The notes: a model not told the origin generated them from the sequence alone. A DNA stretch of 64,000 nucleotides from JAWKTT01 sp041398965 (GCA_041398965.1 JAWKTT010000009.1:101704-165703); one strand, 5' to 3'. Positions 18,115-28,005 are shown, numbered from the stretch's first letter. Made by a program: numbers and translations.

Positions 18115-19545
18115 ATGCACTCACTTCTTGACGAAACGATCGCTGCTCCCGCCTCGGCTTCCGGGGGGGGAGAGCGGGCGATCATTCGTCTCTCCGGGCC
18201 ATTCTGTCAGGAAGTTGTTTCACAACTGTTTGTCCCTGACGATCCGGCTGCCTGGAACGCACCGCGACGACCGACTCGGCACACCGGAGAGGTCCATCTC
18301 CCCGATTTTCCGATCCCGATCCCTGTTGCGGTCTCCCTTTGGACAACCGTCCGCAGTTACACCGGCCAGCCGATGGCGGAGTTGCATCTGATTGGCTCCC
18401 CCCCGATTGTCGACGCTCTTTTAGAGGCTCTGTATCGATCCGGAGCACGACCAGCCCGAGCGGGGGAGTTCACACAGCGTGCGTTCCTCTCGGGTCGACT
18501 CGACCTCATGCAAGCCGAAGCGGTCCTCGGGGTGATCGATGCCGACGACCCCGCAACGTTGCGGCAAGCTCTGCGTCAACTGGAAGGGGGAATCTCGACC
18601 CGCATCCTTGAGTGTCGCGAAACCTTGTTACTGCATTTGGCGGACCTGGAGGCGGGGCTCGACTTCGTGGAAGAAGACATCGACTTCGTCAGTCGAGACG
18701 ATTTTCGTCAAAGACTCGATGCCGCGTTGGAGTTAATCGAAAGTCTGCTCTCCCGCACAACGTCGCGGATGCGATCCGAAGGTCGGCCGCGTGTCGTCCT
18801 GGCGGGGCTCCCCAATGCGGGGAAGAGCACGCTGCTCAATGCGCTGGCTAACCGGGACTCGGCCATCGTTTCGCCTCAAGCGGGAACGACCCGCGATGTC
18901 ATCACGGCCCCCGTCTGCTGCGACGGAGTGTGGATCGAACTGACGGACACCGCTGGCATCGAAGAGACCGTAGACCCCATTCTCGGCATCGCTCAAACCA
19001 TGGGACGCGACGAGGTCGACCGCTGCGACCTGTTGCTCTGGTGTCGGGCGAGTGATCTCTCTCCCGTCGAACTGCAGGCAGAGTTCCCGATTCGACAACG
19101 GCTGCAACGGCCCGCAGCGGGGATCATCGACGTGTTCACCAAGGGGGACTTGCGCCCCACTACTGATGAGCCATCGAACGGACAGCAACCCGATGATCGC
19201 CCCGTGGATCGACCTGTTGTGGAAGGTTCCTCGCGGGTGACGGTGAGTGCCACGACTGGCGCAGGGTTGGCTCGTTTGAAGTCGCTAATCGCCAGTCACC
19301 TCGATCGGGCAGACACAGCAAAAGGGGAACTTCTCGCGTCGTCGTCGGCCCGTTGTCGAGAGAGTTTGCAACGGGCCGGAGAGTCGTTGCAACGTGCGAG
19401 AGAACTCCTCGATAGTCCCTTCGGCGACGAGGTGGTCTCGATGGAACTCCGCACGGGTCTCGATGCCTTGGGAGCGATTGCCGGCACAATCTACACCGAC
19501 GACATCCTTGACCGCATCTTCAGTCGCTTCTGTATCGGGAAGTGA
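18115..19545 (+). CDS. mnmE: tRNA-modification GTPase MnmE (TrmE)
   Basis: The N-terminal tetrahydrofolate-binding domain begins DETIAAPASASGGGERAIIRLSG. The helical domain is interrupted by a G domain with P-loop GLPNAGKST and switch-II DTAGIEET. The protein ends in the invariant FCIGK, whose Cys is required for activity. With MnmG it installs the 5-carboxymethylaminomethyl group at U34 of certain tRNAs. At 476 residues it is close to family length. ATG 18115 is preferred over an in-frame TTG at 18106. Its 3' end overlaps the convergent ATP-grasp-like gene by 26 bases. mnmG is not in the window. Confidence 0.95.
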   Translation: MHSLLDETIAAPASASGGGERAIIRLSGPFCQEVVSQLFVPDDPAAWNAPRRPTRHTGEVHLPDFPIPIPVAVSLWTTVRSYTGQPMAELHLIGSPPIVDALLEALYRSGARPARAGEFTQRAFLSGRLDLMQAEAVLGVIDADDPATLRQALRQLEGGISTRILECRETLLLHLADLEAGLDFVEEDIDFVSRDDFRQRLDAALELIESLLSRTTSRMRSEGRPRVVLAGLPNAGKSTLLNALANRDSAIVSPQAGTTRDVITAPVCCDGVWIELTDTAGIEETVDPILGIAQTMGRDEVDRCDLLLWCRASDLSPVELQAEFPIRQRLQRPAAGIIDVFTKGDLRPTTDEPSNGQQPDDRPVDRPVVEGSSRVTVSATTGAGLARLKSLIASHLDRADTAKGELLASSSARCRESLQRAGESLQRARELLDSPFGDEVVSMELRTGLDALGAIAGTIYTDDILDRIFSRFCIGK

Positions 19546-20692
19546 TGTTGCCGACGTTTAGCTGTAGCTGGGAGGGAAGGCGGAGGGGAGTGGCGACTAG
19601 GGTGGTGGGGGTGGTGCGGAGGAGGGAGATGTGATCGGCCGGATCGCCAACAGCGGGTGAGTCGGGGCCGAAGTGCCAGAGAGCCGTTGTCTGAGGGGGG
19701 AGGCGATGTCGCCAGCCAAGGGCGAGACGGCCCATCGTCCAGCGGGCGTTGATGTCTTGAATGGGGCGAAGTCGTTGTTCGCCGTTGAGGGAAAGGTACC
19801 AGCAGGCATCGATCCCACACGGCCCGAAGTAGCCCAACTGTTGGAGTCGTTCAACCACTTGTCGCTGGCAGTCGATCGCAGGTCGCCAAGTATCGAGGTG
19901 CAGTGCGTCATTGGTGAACGTCTCATCGTCTGGTGCCGCGATCAGGCTGCCCCGGTACTCGCCGTTGGTCGCAGTCAGCAAAGGGACGACGCCGATCAGT
20001 TGCGGTTCACCGGATTGTGGAATCTCCCACTGCACGCCCGCTTCGGCGATGCGTTCGACCCAAGGTTCGGCATGGAGTCGCCCGTCGCGTTCGAGTCGTT
20101 TGGCGATCCACCGACGTTGCGAATCGGTGAGCGTCTCCCCTTGACCGAGCAGGCGTTCGCGGGCCGAGTTGCTGAGGTCGGCTTTGATGACCCAACGTCG
20201 TTCAAGACCCAACTCCCCCTCCTGCGACAGAAAGCCGTCGACGTCGGCGAATGACTGCAAGGTCATGCTGCCGCGAAGGGCGCAGTCGAGGGACTGTTCC
20301 TGTGACGAAGAGAACTGTCGCGAGTTTGCCATCCGGACAATCGCGGGGGCGGGATGATCGGGGATCGTTACTCCCCATCGGGCGAATTCGTTCTCGGCGA
20401 ACGCGGACCATCCCCACGGTGTCGCGAGGAAGTCTTGCAGGTTGAATCCCTCCGACTGGCTCAGTTCCTCTGGATGCGACACGAACCGAGGGAGCAAGGT
20501 TTTTAGCGAGTCGCTGAGTTGTTGCAACTCGTCGGGCCGAGGTGGCATCGGGGTGACGATGACATCTTCCGGCCCCGCAATCGCCAACCATGAGAAGGCG
20601 AGTTCCCCTAGTAGCCTGGGCGAAACAGCGGTCGACGCCACGAACCCAAGCGTCGTCTCGAAGTCAAAGTTCCCCCAGAACAGACGCGGCAT
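19520..20692 (-). CDS. ATP-grasp-like hypothetical protein
   Basis: This 390-residue protein begins with a Rossmann-like stretch (LLGELAFSWLAIAGPEDVIVTP). A Lys in a strand (RRWVIKADLSNSARERL) is followed by a Glu-containing strand (HAEPWVERIAEAGVQWEI). Near residue 300 comes FGPCGIDACWYLSLNGEQRLRPIQDINARWTMGR, with acidic and Asn residues placed like the metal ligands of ATP-grasp enzymes. That pattern suggests an ATP-dependent carboxylate-amine ligase. Assignment is by pattern only and the substrate is unknown. It converges with, and slightly overlaps, mnmE; smpB lies 130 bases upstream on the same strand. Confidence 0.6.
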   Translation of the reverse strand: MPRLFWGNFDFETTLGFVASTAVSPRLLGELAFSWLAIAGPEDVIVTPMPPRPDELQQLSDSLKTLLPRFVSHPEELSQSEGFNLQDFLATPWGWSAFAENEFARWGVTIPDHPAPAIVRMANSRQFSSSQEQSLDCALRGSMTLQSFADVDGFLSQEGELGLERRWVIKADLSNSARERLLGQGETLTDSQRRWIAKRLERDGRLHAEPWVERIAEAGVQWEIPQSGEPQLIGVVPLLTATNGEYRGSLIAAPDDETFTNDALHLDTWRPAIDCQRQVVERLQQLGYFGPCGIDACWYLSLNGEQRLRPIQDINARWTMGRLALGWRHRLPPQTTALWHFGPDSPAVGDPADHISLLRTTPTTLVATPLRLPSQLQLNVGNITSRYRSD

Positions 20693-20822
20693 CGGAAGTG
20701 CTTGGGGTGGGATGGAGGATTCGGGACTTAGGATCGAGGGAGGAGGTTGATCACAGGGGGCCCCGCGCGGCAGTCGGGGGGCTTTGGGAGGTGCTCACGC
20801 TTGTCCCCTAAATCCTCCTCCC

Positions 20823-21320
20823 CTACCGAAGCTTGTGCTTCAAAGCGTTGCGTATGGCTTTGTCGGCGTCGTTCTGTTTGAGTTTTTGACGCTTGTCATA
20901 CTCCCGGCGGCCACGTCCAATCCCAATCACCACCTTGACCAAGCCTCGCACAAACAGCACCTCGAGGGGGATCAACGTCAGACCCTGCTGGCTGGCGATC
21001 TCGGCAAACTTGCGGACTTCGCGTCTCTTGAGAAGCAGCTTGCGAGTCCGACGACGTTCGTGGTTGTTGAGGGCGGCATTGGCGTATTCGGAGATGTCGA
21101 CATTGACGAGATAGACTTCTCCGTTGTCGACGCGGGCATAGGCATCCTCGATCGTGATCCGATTATTGCGGATGCTCTTCACTTCCGAACCGACGAGCAC
21201 GATGCCACATTGCAGCGACTCGACAATCTCGTAGTCGTGCAGCGCGCGACGGTTCTTGCAGACGACTCGATCTTTCGAGGCGTCTTTCGTCGAACTGGAG
21301 TGGCCAGACTTCTGTGACAT
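20823..21320 (-). CDS. smpB: SsrA-binding protein SmpB
   Basis: The 165-residue protein has the SmpB core: NRRALHDYEIVESLQCGIVLVGSEVKSIR, the oligonucleotide-binding beta barrel, and the basic helical C-tail (GRREYDKRQKLKQNDADKAIRNALKHK), which occupies the decoding centre. SmpB delivers tmRNA to stalled ribosomes during trans-translation. The frame stays open to 21434, but the start at 21320 matches family length and begins MSQKSG. No tmRNA gene was recognised near it. Confidence 0.95.
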   Translation of the reverse strand: MSQKSGHSSSTKDASKDRVVCKNRRALHDYEIVESLQCGIVLVGSEVKSIRNNRITIEDAYARVDNGEVYLVNVDISEYANAALNNHERRRTRKLLLKRREVRKFAEIASQQGLTLIPLEVLFVRGLVKVVIGIGRGRREYDKRQKLKQNDADKAIRNALKHKLR

Positions 21321-21348
21321 CAAAAGCAATCTCGGTTGGTGAAGGTCA

Positions 21349-22191
21349 TCAATCTTGGGCAGGACGTGAAGGATTGCCCCAGTCGTTGCCGGGAGCACTT
21401 CCTCGCAAAATGACCCCCTTGAGGTTCCAACCAAGGTGAGCTTTCACGTCAGCGGCACAGTATCGCAGGGTCAGGCCGCAACGTCGACGCTGCGACTCAT
21501 TGGCCTTTGACCCATGCAGTAACAGGTCCGAGTGCATCGACATCTCACCCGCTTTCAAGACATCATCGACCGGGTCGCCATATTGTTCCGGGTTGTCGAT
21601 CGATTGATTGAGGACGTTGTGCTCGGTCGAGTCACTCGGGCGGAAGGTCATGTGCCCGAAATGGTGTGAGCCTCGAATGAATCGCATGGCCGCATTCTCG
21701 ATGTCGGCATCGTCAATCGCCAACCAAACAGTGAGCGCCTTGGTTGGTGTGAGTGGCCAATAGCTGGCGTCCTGATGCCATGCGACGCTCTTTCCATCCC
21801 CCGGCATCTTACAGAAAAAGTGCGAGCCCCAGCCGACGATGTCGTCCCCCAGAATGTCCGCCACACAATCGACAATCCGCTTGTCGGTCAGCATGTCGTA
21901 GACTCGACCGTACTTCAGATGAGCCGAACTGATCGAGTAACTGTCCCCCCCGGCTGCGACGACCTTAGCAAGCAGGTTGTCGAAGTAGTTCCGAATCTCG
22001 GTGATCTCGGCTTCATCGAAGATGCGAAACGGTCGAACGTAGCCATCCCGATTGAAGTCCTCGACCTGTTGTGGCGTGAGCACTTTGGGAGCCTGCACGG
22101 TGCTGGGGTAGAACCGGAGATCCCGCTCGATCCCGGCCATCTCCCCCTCTTCCGGGATCATTTTGAACTGTGGCGTGCTGGAAGTGCTCAT
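21349..22191 (-). CDS. Phytanoyl-CoA dioxygenase (PhyH) family protein
   Basis: This 280-residue protein carries the Fe(II)/2-oxoglutarate dioxygenase facial triad as HQDASYW (His, Asp) and a distal His in SMHSDLLLHGS. A 2-oxoglutarate-binding Arg is probable in RRRCGLTLRYCA. PhyH-type enzymes hydroxylate small molecules; the substrate cannot be read from sequence. The open frame extends to 22335, but 22191 is the sensible start (MSTSSTPQFK) because the upstream part is Arg/His-rich and unconserved-looking. smpB lies 28 bases downstream, so the two may share a transcript. Confidence 0.85.
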   Translation of the reverse strand: MSTSSTPQFKMIPEEGEMAGIERDLRFYPSTVQAPKVLTPQQVEDFNRDGYVRPFRIFDEAEITEIRNYFDNLLAKVVAAGGDSYSISSAHLKYGRVYDMLTDKRIVDCVADILGDDIVGWGSHFFCKMPGDGKSVAWHQDASYWPLTPTKALTVWLAIDDADIENAAMRFIRGSHHFGHMTFRPSDSTEHNVLNQSIDNPEQYGDPVDDVLKAGEMSMHSDLLLHGSKANESQRRRCGLTLRYCAADVKAHLGWNLKGVILRGSAPGNDWGNPSRPAQD

Positions 22192-22472
22192 CGTGCGGAC
22201 CGGAAGGAGAACGAGAAGTCGTGGAGATGGAAACCGTTTAGGAATTGGACACGCATCGTGATGCGTCGTTTCTGTCTGTGCATCATTGTCCACGATTCCG
22301 AGACTTCGACAAGGGAACGCGATGCGTCGCCCCACAGATGACAGGTGGGGGAAATCAGAGACTCGGAACGATGACGGCGATGCATCAATGCGGGCGGTTG
22401 CGTCGGGGGGTTGGTTTGGGGATCATGGTCGAACGTTGTCTATCCATGTGACCTCCCAGTTGAGGATCGTCG

Positions 22473-24761
22473 ATGAACCCCCTGCCTCGTACTCGTTCAT
22501 GCCACTTGATGCTGTGCCTGTTTCTGATATCAGGAGCGAGTGCTCCGTTGCTGGCCGAGGCGGAACCTCTCATGCTTTCGTTGCAGTCACAACGGGAAAC
22601 AGCAATTGGGTCCGGGCAGTATCAGCTGGTGACCCAAGATGAACAGTGGCAGCCGACAGAGACCGCCATCATCGTGTGCGATGTCTGGGACTATCACCAC
22701 TGCCTCAACGCGGTGCGACGTCTGGAGGAGTTTGCTCCTCGACTCAATGACGTGTTGACGAAAGCCCGTCAACAGGGTGTGACGATCATTCATGCTCCCA
22801 GTGACTGCATGCCGGCTTACGCCGAGCACCCCGCTCGAAAACGAGCGACACAAGCCCCACGAGCAGCCATGCTCCCGCACGGCATTACTTCTTGGTGTTC
22901 GCAAATCCCGACGGAAGAACAGGCGGTCTATCCACTCGATCAATCGGACGGCGGAGAAGATGACGACCCCGCGGAACATGCCGATTGGGCGAAGAAGTTA
23001 ACTGCCCTCGGTCGTAATCCCAACCTCCCCTGGGGAAAGCAATCACCGCTCATCACCATTGATGAGGACCGCGACTTCATCACGGATCAGGGGGATGAAG
23101 TCTGGAATGTTCTCGAGAGTCGAGGCATCAAGAATGTCATCCTGACAGGGGTTCACGTCAATATGTGTGTGACAGGTCGTCCCTTTGGACTGCGTCAGAT
23201 GGCACGCAATGGAAAGCATGTCGTCCTGATGCGAGACATGACCGACTCGATGTACAACCCACAACGTTGGCCGTACGTCTCGCACTATGCTGGGAACGAC
23301 CTGATCATCGGACATATCGAAAGGTCCATTTGCCCGACGATGACCAGTGCTCAGATTCTGGGAGGTCAGCCATTCCGGTTCTCCCATGACATACGAACAA
23401 CTACCGAAAGGATGCAGCAGAGAACCAGCACTCATCAGCCCCCGCCGACAAAAGAAGACTACGCGAAGCGTTGGGTCAACGTCCCGGTTCCGTCAACTGC
23501 GTTGGTCGGTGACGAAGGAGTTCTGACCGGGGTCACAGGGCCGGGATGGTATCGATGTGTCATCTACATCCCAGCCGACTGGGCAGCCGAACAACTCTTG
23601 ACTGTTCGACTCGGCGAAGGGACTTCGACGCAGGCAACGCGAGGTTACATCAACGGGAAATCGCTGGATGCCCCCGGCGACCATACGCTGACCATCGCAC
23701 CAGTGACCATCAATTCGGGAGACTACAATCTCCTGGTGCTGCGGGTCGCCGACGTTGCCAGCGCGCTGACATCCGCACCGATCATTGAGTCTCACGACAC
23801 GAAACGCCAACTGCAACTCAAAGGGACTTGGCAGCTTCACTTGGGAGACGACGACAGTCTGGCAAACATGCCATTGCCTGCGAAGTTTGGGGGTGGCTCT
23901 GATGTCGTCTTTTCGCCAGAAGAACCGCTCTGGGTCGCCCGTCCGTTGACTCGCAAAGGGGAGTTTACCCCCGGCATCGAGGGGCCGGCATGTGATGCCG
24001 AGGGGAACATCTTTGCGGTCAACTATGGCAAGGAAGGGACCATCGGACGCATCACTCCCGAGGGGGTGGGGGAAGTCTTTGTGACACTCCCCGAAGGGAG
24101 CGTGGGGAATGGGATTCGGTTCGACAAAGAGGGGAACTTCTATGTGGCGGACTACACCATGCACAACGTGCTCAAGGTGAATCCCAAGACCAAAGAGATT
24201 ACCGTTCATGCCCATAACGACCAGATGAATCAGCCGAACGATCTGGCGATTGCAGACGATGGAACACTTTACGCCAGCGACCCGAACTGGGGGGCCTCGA
24301 CCGGGCAACTCTGGCGAATCGACACCGATGGGACGACGCATCTCCTCGCGAAGGAGATGGGAACGACGAACGGCATCGACATCAGCCCAGATGGCAAGAC
24401 GCTCTACGTCAACGAAAGCGTACAACGTAACGTCTGGGCGTTTCGCATTACCCCCGAGAAGACGTTGGCCGACAAACGGCTCGTCCGAAAATTCGAGGAT
24501 CATGGCTTCGATGGGATGCGAATCGATGTCGAGGGGAACCTCTACATCTCCCGTTACGGCAAAGGGACCGTCGTGAAGATGTCCCCCGCAGGGAAGACGC
24601 TCCAGGAAATCGACATCCTCGGCCCGCGACCTAGCAACGTCTGCTTCGGGGGCCCAGATGGTCGTACCGTCTACGTGACCGAAGTGGAGTCGACCCGCAT
24701 CACCACATTCCGGGCCGACAGTGTGGGGAATTCATGGCAACAACTTCACCCTAAGAAGTAG
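22473..24761 (+). CDS. Exported isochorismatase-like hydrolase fused to SMP-30/gluconolactonase-like propeller
   Basis: A signal peptide (HLMLCLFLISGASAPLLAEA) is followed by a cysteine-hydrolase domain of the isochorismatase superfamily (about residues 60-300), with an N-terminal Asp (AIIVCDVWD) and nucleophile Cys232 in NVILTGVHVNMCVTG. A beta-sandwich linker (about 330-480) follows. The last ~270 residues form an SMP-30/gluconolactonase-like beta-propeller, with the metal-site pattern EGPACDAEG, QPNDLAIADDG and TTNGIDISPDG. Both halves are hydrolase families, so the protein may act in two steps on an extracytoplasmic compound. The substrate is unknown. The PhyH gene is divergent, across a 281-base promoter region. 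Confidence 0.8.
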   Translation: MNPLPRTRSCHLMLCLFLISGASAPLLAEAEPLMLSLQSQRETAIGSGQYQLVTQDEQWQPTETAIIVCDVWDYHHCLNAVRRLEEFAPRLNDVLTKARQQGVTIIHAPSDCMPAYAEHPARKRATQAPRAAMLPHGITSWCSQIPTEEQAVYPLDQSDGGEDDDPAEHADWAKKLTALGRNPNLPWGKQSPLITIDEDRDFITDQGDEVWNVLESRGIKNVILTGVHVNMCVTGRPFGLRQMARNGKHVVLMRDMTDSMYNPQRWPYVSHYAGNDLIIGHIERSICPTMTSAQILGGQPFRFSHDIRTTTERMQQRTSTHQPPPTKEDYAKRWVNVPVPSTALVGDEGVLTGVTGPGWYRCVIYIPADWAAEQLLTVRLGEGTSTQATRGYINGKSLDAPGDHTLTIAPVTINSGDYNLLVLRVADVASALTSAPIIESHDTKRQLQLKGTWQLHLGDDDSLANMPLPAKFGGGSDVVFSPEEPLWVARPLTRKGEFTPGIEGPACDAEGNIFAVNYGKEGTIGRITPEGVGEVFVTLPEGSVGNGIRFDKEGNFYVADYTMHNVLKVNPKTKEITVHAHNDQMNQPNDLAIADDGTLYASDPNWGASTGQLWRIDTDGTTHLLAKEMGTTNGIDISPDGKTLYVNESVQRNVWAFRITPEKTLADKRLVRKFEDHGFDGMRIDVEGNLYISRYGKGTVVKMSPAGKTLQEIDILGPRPSNVCFGGPDGRTVYVTEVESTRITTFRADSVGNSWQQLHPKK

Positions 24762-24762
24762 T

Positions 24763-24837
24763 GTTCTAGCCATCAATAGCCCACATTCGCAATGTGGGGA
24801 CAGGTTGCATCAAGACCCGCATGACGTTCTCTAGAAC
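24763..24837. repeat. Hairpin between convergent genes
   Basis: An outer inverted pair GTTCTAG/CTAGAAC (24763-24769, 24831-24837) encloses a perfect 8-bp hairpin CCCACATT-cgc-AATGTGGG (24780-24798). It separates two convergent genes and its right arm includes the stop codon of the minus-strand gene. There is no T-run. It may end transcripts from both sides. Confidence 0.45.
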
Positions 24838-26030
24838 CTGAGACCCGTGCGGACGAAGAGGCCATCGTTGATGGTGAAGCCGGGGGAGGCGCCGCTGTAT
24901 TTGACCTTACGATCGAAGACCCAGCCGACTTCAGCAAAACCTGTGTACCAGCCCGCTTCTCCATAGAAGCCAGCCGAGACTCTCCAGTCCTCAAATTGAA
25001 CCTTTTGATTCGCAGAGTTCAGCACTCCAATCTGATACGACTCGACATGATATTCCCCTTGAAGGTAGGCCCATGTCGCGATGGCGTTTGGTGTTCCCAG
25101 GAAGATGCTAATACGAGGCTTCGGAAAGATTGCACGCACTTCTAAGTAGTCATTCGGAGTCCAGACCGCCCCGGCATAGGGAAGCACGATCCCATCCACT
25201 CGGTCCCAATAGGTGGCCCCTAAAGCCCACATCCATTGCCGCGATGCCTGCCAATACCCGACGAGATGCCCGTCAAACTGCCAGGAGTCGCGGCTCAGAC
25301 CACCGCTAAAGTCGGTCGCAATCGCAGGATTGAAGCCCCCTTCGAATGTCCAGCCGTTGACGCTCTGAGTGGCGAGCTTCATCCCCAGGCCAAATCGATG
25401 AGCACTGCCCGGAATATCGGGAGGAGGGGCCACAACGCCGGGGCCCTCGAAGAGTCGCAAGTTATATTGTGGATTAATGGTCGCAATCCAGCCACCGAAG
25501 GGGGTGACGTACTCCTTGTCATAGTTAAACTCGGTGAGCTGAAAAGTCCCCCCAGCCGAAGCACTTTCGCTGCTAAACCAGGCAGCATCGAAGCGCTCGG
25601 TCCAACCAAACTTGTAGGGTTGTGCTCCATTAAGTCCTGCACCGATTCCATAGCCATAGGAATTTGCGTAAGGGTCGACATATCCACCCCCGCCGCCGAG
25701 CCAAGGGTCGGTTGTCCCCATGTAGCCTCCCCCACCATAATAGGGATCAACATAGCCTCCGGGAATGGCCCCCGGTTGGGCGAAGGTCGGGTCCTGATAA
25801 TAACTCGTGATCGGCTGAGGCTGCCCGAGCGTGACAGGGCTTTGGCCCCGAAACACAGTGTCGGCAGTTAGAGACTGAGCGGCCTCTTCGACGGGTGCAT
25901 CCCAAGGAGAGCCAGCCAGGAGTGCCTGTGGCATCACGAGGAACGCGAGCGAAAGAGCCGATGTCAGGATTGATGTACGAACCACGGGAACATCCTGTTC
26001 AGTGGGAGCTACGAAAGTTTTGAGGGTCAC
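24831..26030 (-). CDS. Exported beta-rich (outer-membrane-like) hypothetical protein
   Basis: This 399-residue protein has a signal peptide (LTSALSLAFLVMPQALLAGS). A Gly/Tyr-rich low-complexity stretch (about residues 90-130, GGGGYMGTTDPWLGGGGGY) follows. The remaining ~270 residues are rich in aromatic residues with alternating hydrophobic pattern and end in TGLRF, the aromatic terminal residue typical of outer-membrane beta-barrels. Similar proteins are widespread in planctomycetes. The barrel prediction is inference from pattern; no transport function is claimed. The promoter region upstream is shared with the divergent methyltransferase gene. Confidence 0.6.
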   Translation of the reverse strand: MTLKTFVAPTEQDVPVVRTSILTSALSLAFLVMPQALLAGSPWDAPVEEAAQSLTADTVFRGQSPVTLGQPQPITSYYQDPTFAQPGAIPGGYVDPYYGGGGYMGTTDPWLGGGGGYVDPYANSYGYGIGAGLNGAQPYKFGWTERFDAAWFSSESASAGGTFQLTEFNYDKEYVTPFGGWIATINPQYNLRLFEGPGVVAPPPDIPGSAHRFGLGMKLATQSVNGWTFEGGFNPAIATDFSGGLSRDSWQFDGHLVGYWQASRQWMWALGATYWDRVDGIVLPYAGAVWTPNDYLEVRAIFPKPRISIFLGTPNAIATWAYLQGEYHVESYQIGVLNSANQKVQFEDWRVSAGFYGEAGWYTGFAEVGWVFDRKVKYSGASPGFTINDGLFVRTGLRF

Positions 26031-26472
26031 TGCATTCGACGGGCGTCGTAGCGAGGTCGGATGACCGTCGCAGGAAGGGAGAGGGGAATTCTCGAAAAAT
26101 CGGCGTTTAGGTCAAGATCAGCTCAAGTCCCCGCCCGAGGCAGCCGAGCCCCTCCTTTCGACCCGTAAATGGCCCCCTCCCCGAAACGACATTTCCGTCC
26201 GAACTCCAGTCACTGTCAGCAGTTGGCGACCCGGTCAAGGTCGAGCCGCAACTCCTGCCGATTCTCCCAAAGTTTCATTTCGCCACACCAGGCGACAGAC
26301 AGAATCTTGGAAAAATTTCTCCATTCCCCCCTCCACGATTGACCATCTGCCCCCGCCCGTCGACGATTCACTCTCTCCTGCGTTCCATCAAAACTGGCTC
26401 GGCAGACGAGCAATCTCCCCGGCTCCTGAACTGGTTCCATCAGCTCACCGCTCCGTTCTTTGAAAGTCGCTC
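26031..26472. other. Divergent promoter region
   Basis: A 440-base gap between the divergent beta-rich protein and methyltransferase genes. It is C-rich on the plus strand and contains no plausible gene or known RNA. It probably holds both promoters. Confidence 0.45.
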
Positions 26473-28005
26473 ATGCTTAAGTTTACCCTCTCTGACAACG
26501 GATCGGCTCACGATGACATGCTGTTGCAACTTGGCACGTTTCGTCAGCGCTGCGACTCCTACTTCCTCCGCGTCGATCGACATGTCTCCCCACAGGATGA
26601 GTCGTTCGATAAGGCCCGTCGAGTCTTGATGCAACTGCTTCAAGGATGGCGAGAGTTGGTCGCAGACACCGCTCACGGGACACCGTTCTATCTTCCCTTC
26701 GATTTCTCCGATCAGTCGACCGGCTGGATTCGTTGCACCCCCGATCGACGCGACCTCGTCCTGCAAGCCGGGACCTCGCAAATCGAAGGCTGGTCGATTC
26801 CCCCTTCTCAGATCGACAGCGAACCTTGGTCGGTTCCCGACTTCGTTCCGGCTGCCGACTCCTCCCCCCTGCGAGCACCACGAAGCGTTTGGCTGCGAGC
26901 GATCGACGCCTGCATTGACCGAGCCGCCGGGAACCCCGTCCCCCGACCCTTCGTCGACCCGACATCAATCTTCGAACACTTTCGGGGAAGTTATGGCTCG
27001 GAGCTGTTGACCGCTGCCGTCGCCCACTTCGACCTGTTTGGTATCCTCTCGCGTCAACCGCTCACTATCGAAGACCTCGGCCGAGAGTTGCAACTCGCCT
27101 CGCGGCCCATGCATGTCCTCATGACGACACTGCGAGCGATGGGGCTGATCGAACGACTCGACGATGAGACCTTGGTCCCCACGATGCTCGCCGAAGAACA
27201 CCTCATCTCTGGCGGCCCCTTTGACGTCAGCGACTACCTCGGTCTCGCAGCCAGCAGTCCCGGAGTTCTAGAGATGGTCGCCCGCTTGAAGACGAATCGC
27301 CCCGCCGGTGCCGACACGGATAACGCCGTCGATGATACCAACGCCGACACCTCCGAGCCGGGCGTCGCATTTATCTATCGAGCCGGTCAGGCGTCGGCGA
27401 TGGAACAGTCGGAACTGGCCCGCCACTTCACCCTGGCACTTGCCGGACGTGCGAAGAACGTCGCTCCCCATCTGGCCCGGGCCGTTTCGATGAACGGGGA
27501 CGAACATCTCCTCGACCTTGGCGGCGGAACCGGCCTTTACGCGATGGCGTTTCTGCAACAACATCCCGAAATGCGGGCGACCGTGCTCGATCGCCCCGAG
27601 GTTCTGCGTGTCGCCGAAGAGATGCGGCAGGAACAAGGTCTCGAAGAACGCCTGACCTTACTCCCCGGCGACATGTTTGCCGACCCACTCCCCCAATCCG
27701 ATGTCATCCTGCTTTCAAATATCCTGCACGACTGGGACGTGGCCGAGTGTCAGGAGCTAATCCAAAAAGCCGCTGATGCACTCCCTCGCGGCGGACGATT
27801 ACTGATTCACGATGTCCTACTGAACGACGCTCTCGACGGTCCACTCCCGATCGCTTTGTATTCTGCGGCCTTGTTCACTCTAACCGAAGGTCGTGCCTAC
27901 TCAGCAGCCGAGTATCAAAGTTGGATGCAAGCAGCCGGCCTCGACCCCACCCCACCCCACCCGACCCTCATTCACTGTACCGTTCTCACCGGCCACAAAC
28001 GCTAA
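26473..28005 (+). CDS. SAM-dependent O-methyltransferase with extra N-terminal domain
   Basis: Residues ~165-265 form a winged-helix dimerisation domain (LLTAAVAHFDLFGILSRQPLTIEDLGREL) typical of plant/bacterial O-methyltransferases. Residues ~320-505 form the catalytic domain, with motif I LLDLGGGTGLYA near residue 345, the acidic residue in ATVLDRPEV, the NILHDWDV motif (catalytic His) and RLLIHDVLL. It transfers a methyl group from S-adenosylmethionine to a hydroxyl group. The first ~160 residues are an extra region not seen in standard ~340-residue members, and I do not recognise it. The substrate is unknown; no biosynthetic cluster surrounds it. Confidence 0.8.
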   Translation: MLKFTLSDNGSAHDDMLLQLGTFRQRCDSYFLRVDRHVSPQDESFDKARRVLMQLLQGWRELVADTAHGTPFYLPFDFSDQSTGWIRCTPDRRDLVLQAGTSQIEGWSIPPSQIDSEPWSVPDFVPAADSSPLRAPRSVWLRAIDACIDRAAGNPVPRPFVDPTSIFEHFRGSYGSELLTAAVAHFDLFGILSRQPLTIEDLGRELQLASRPMHVLMTTLRAMGLIERLDDETLVPTMLAEEHLISGGPFDVSDYLGLAASSPGVLEMVARLKTNRPAGADTDNAVDDTNADTSEPGVAFIYRAGQASAMEQSELARHFTLALAGRAKNVAPHLARAVSMNGDEHLLDLGGGTGLYAMAFLQQHPEMRATVLDRPEVLRVAEEMRQEQGLEERLTLLPGDMFADPLPQSDVILLSNILHDWDVAECQELIQKAADALPRGGRLLIHDVLLNDALDGPLPIALYSAALFTLTEGRAYSAAEYQSWMQAAGLDPTPPHPTLIHCTVLTGHKR

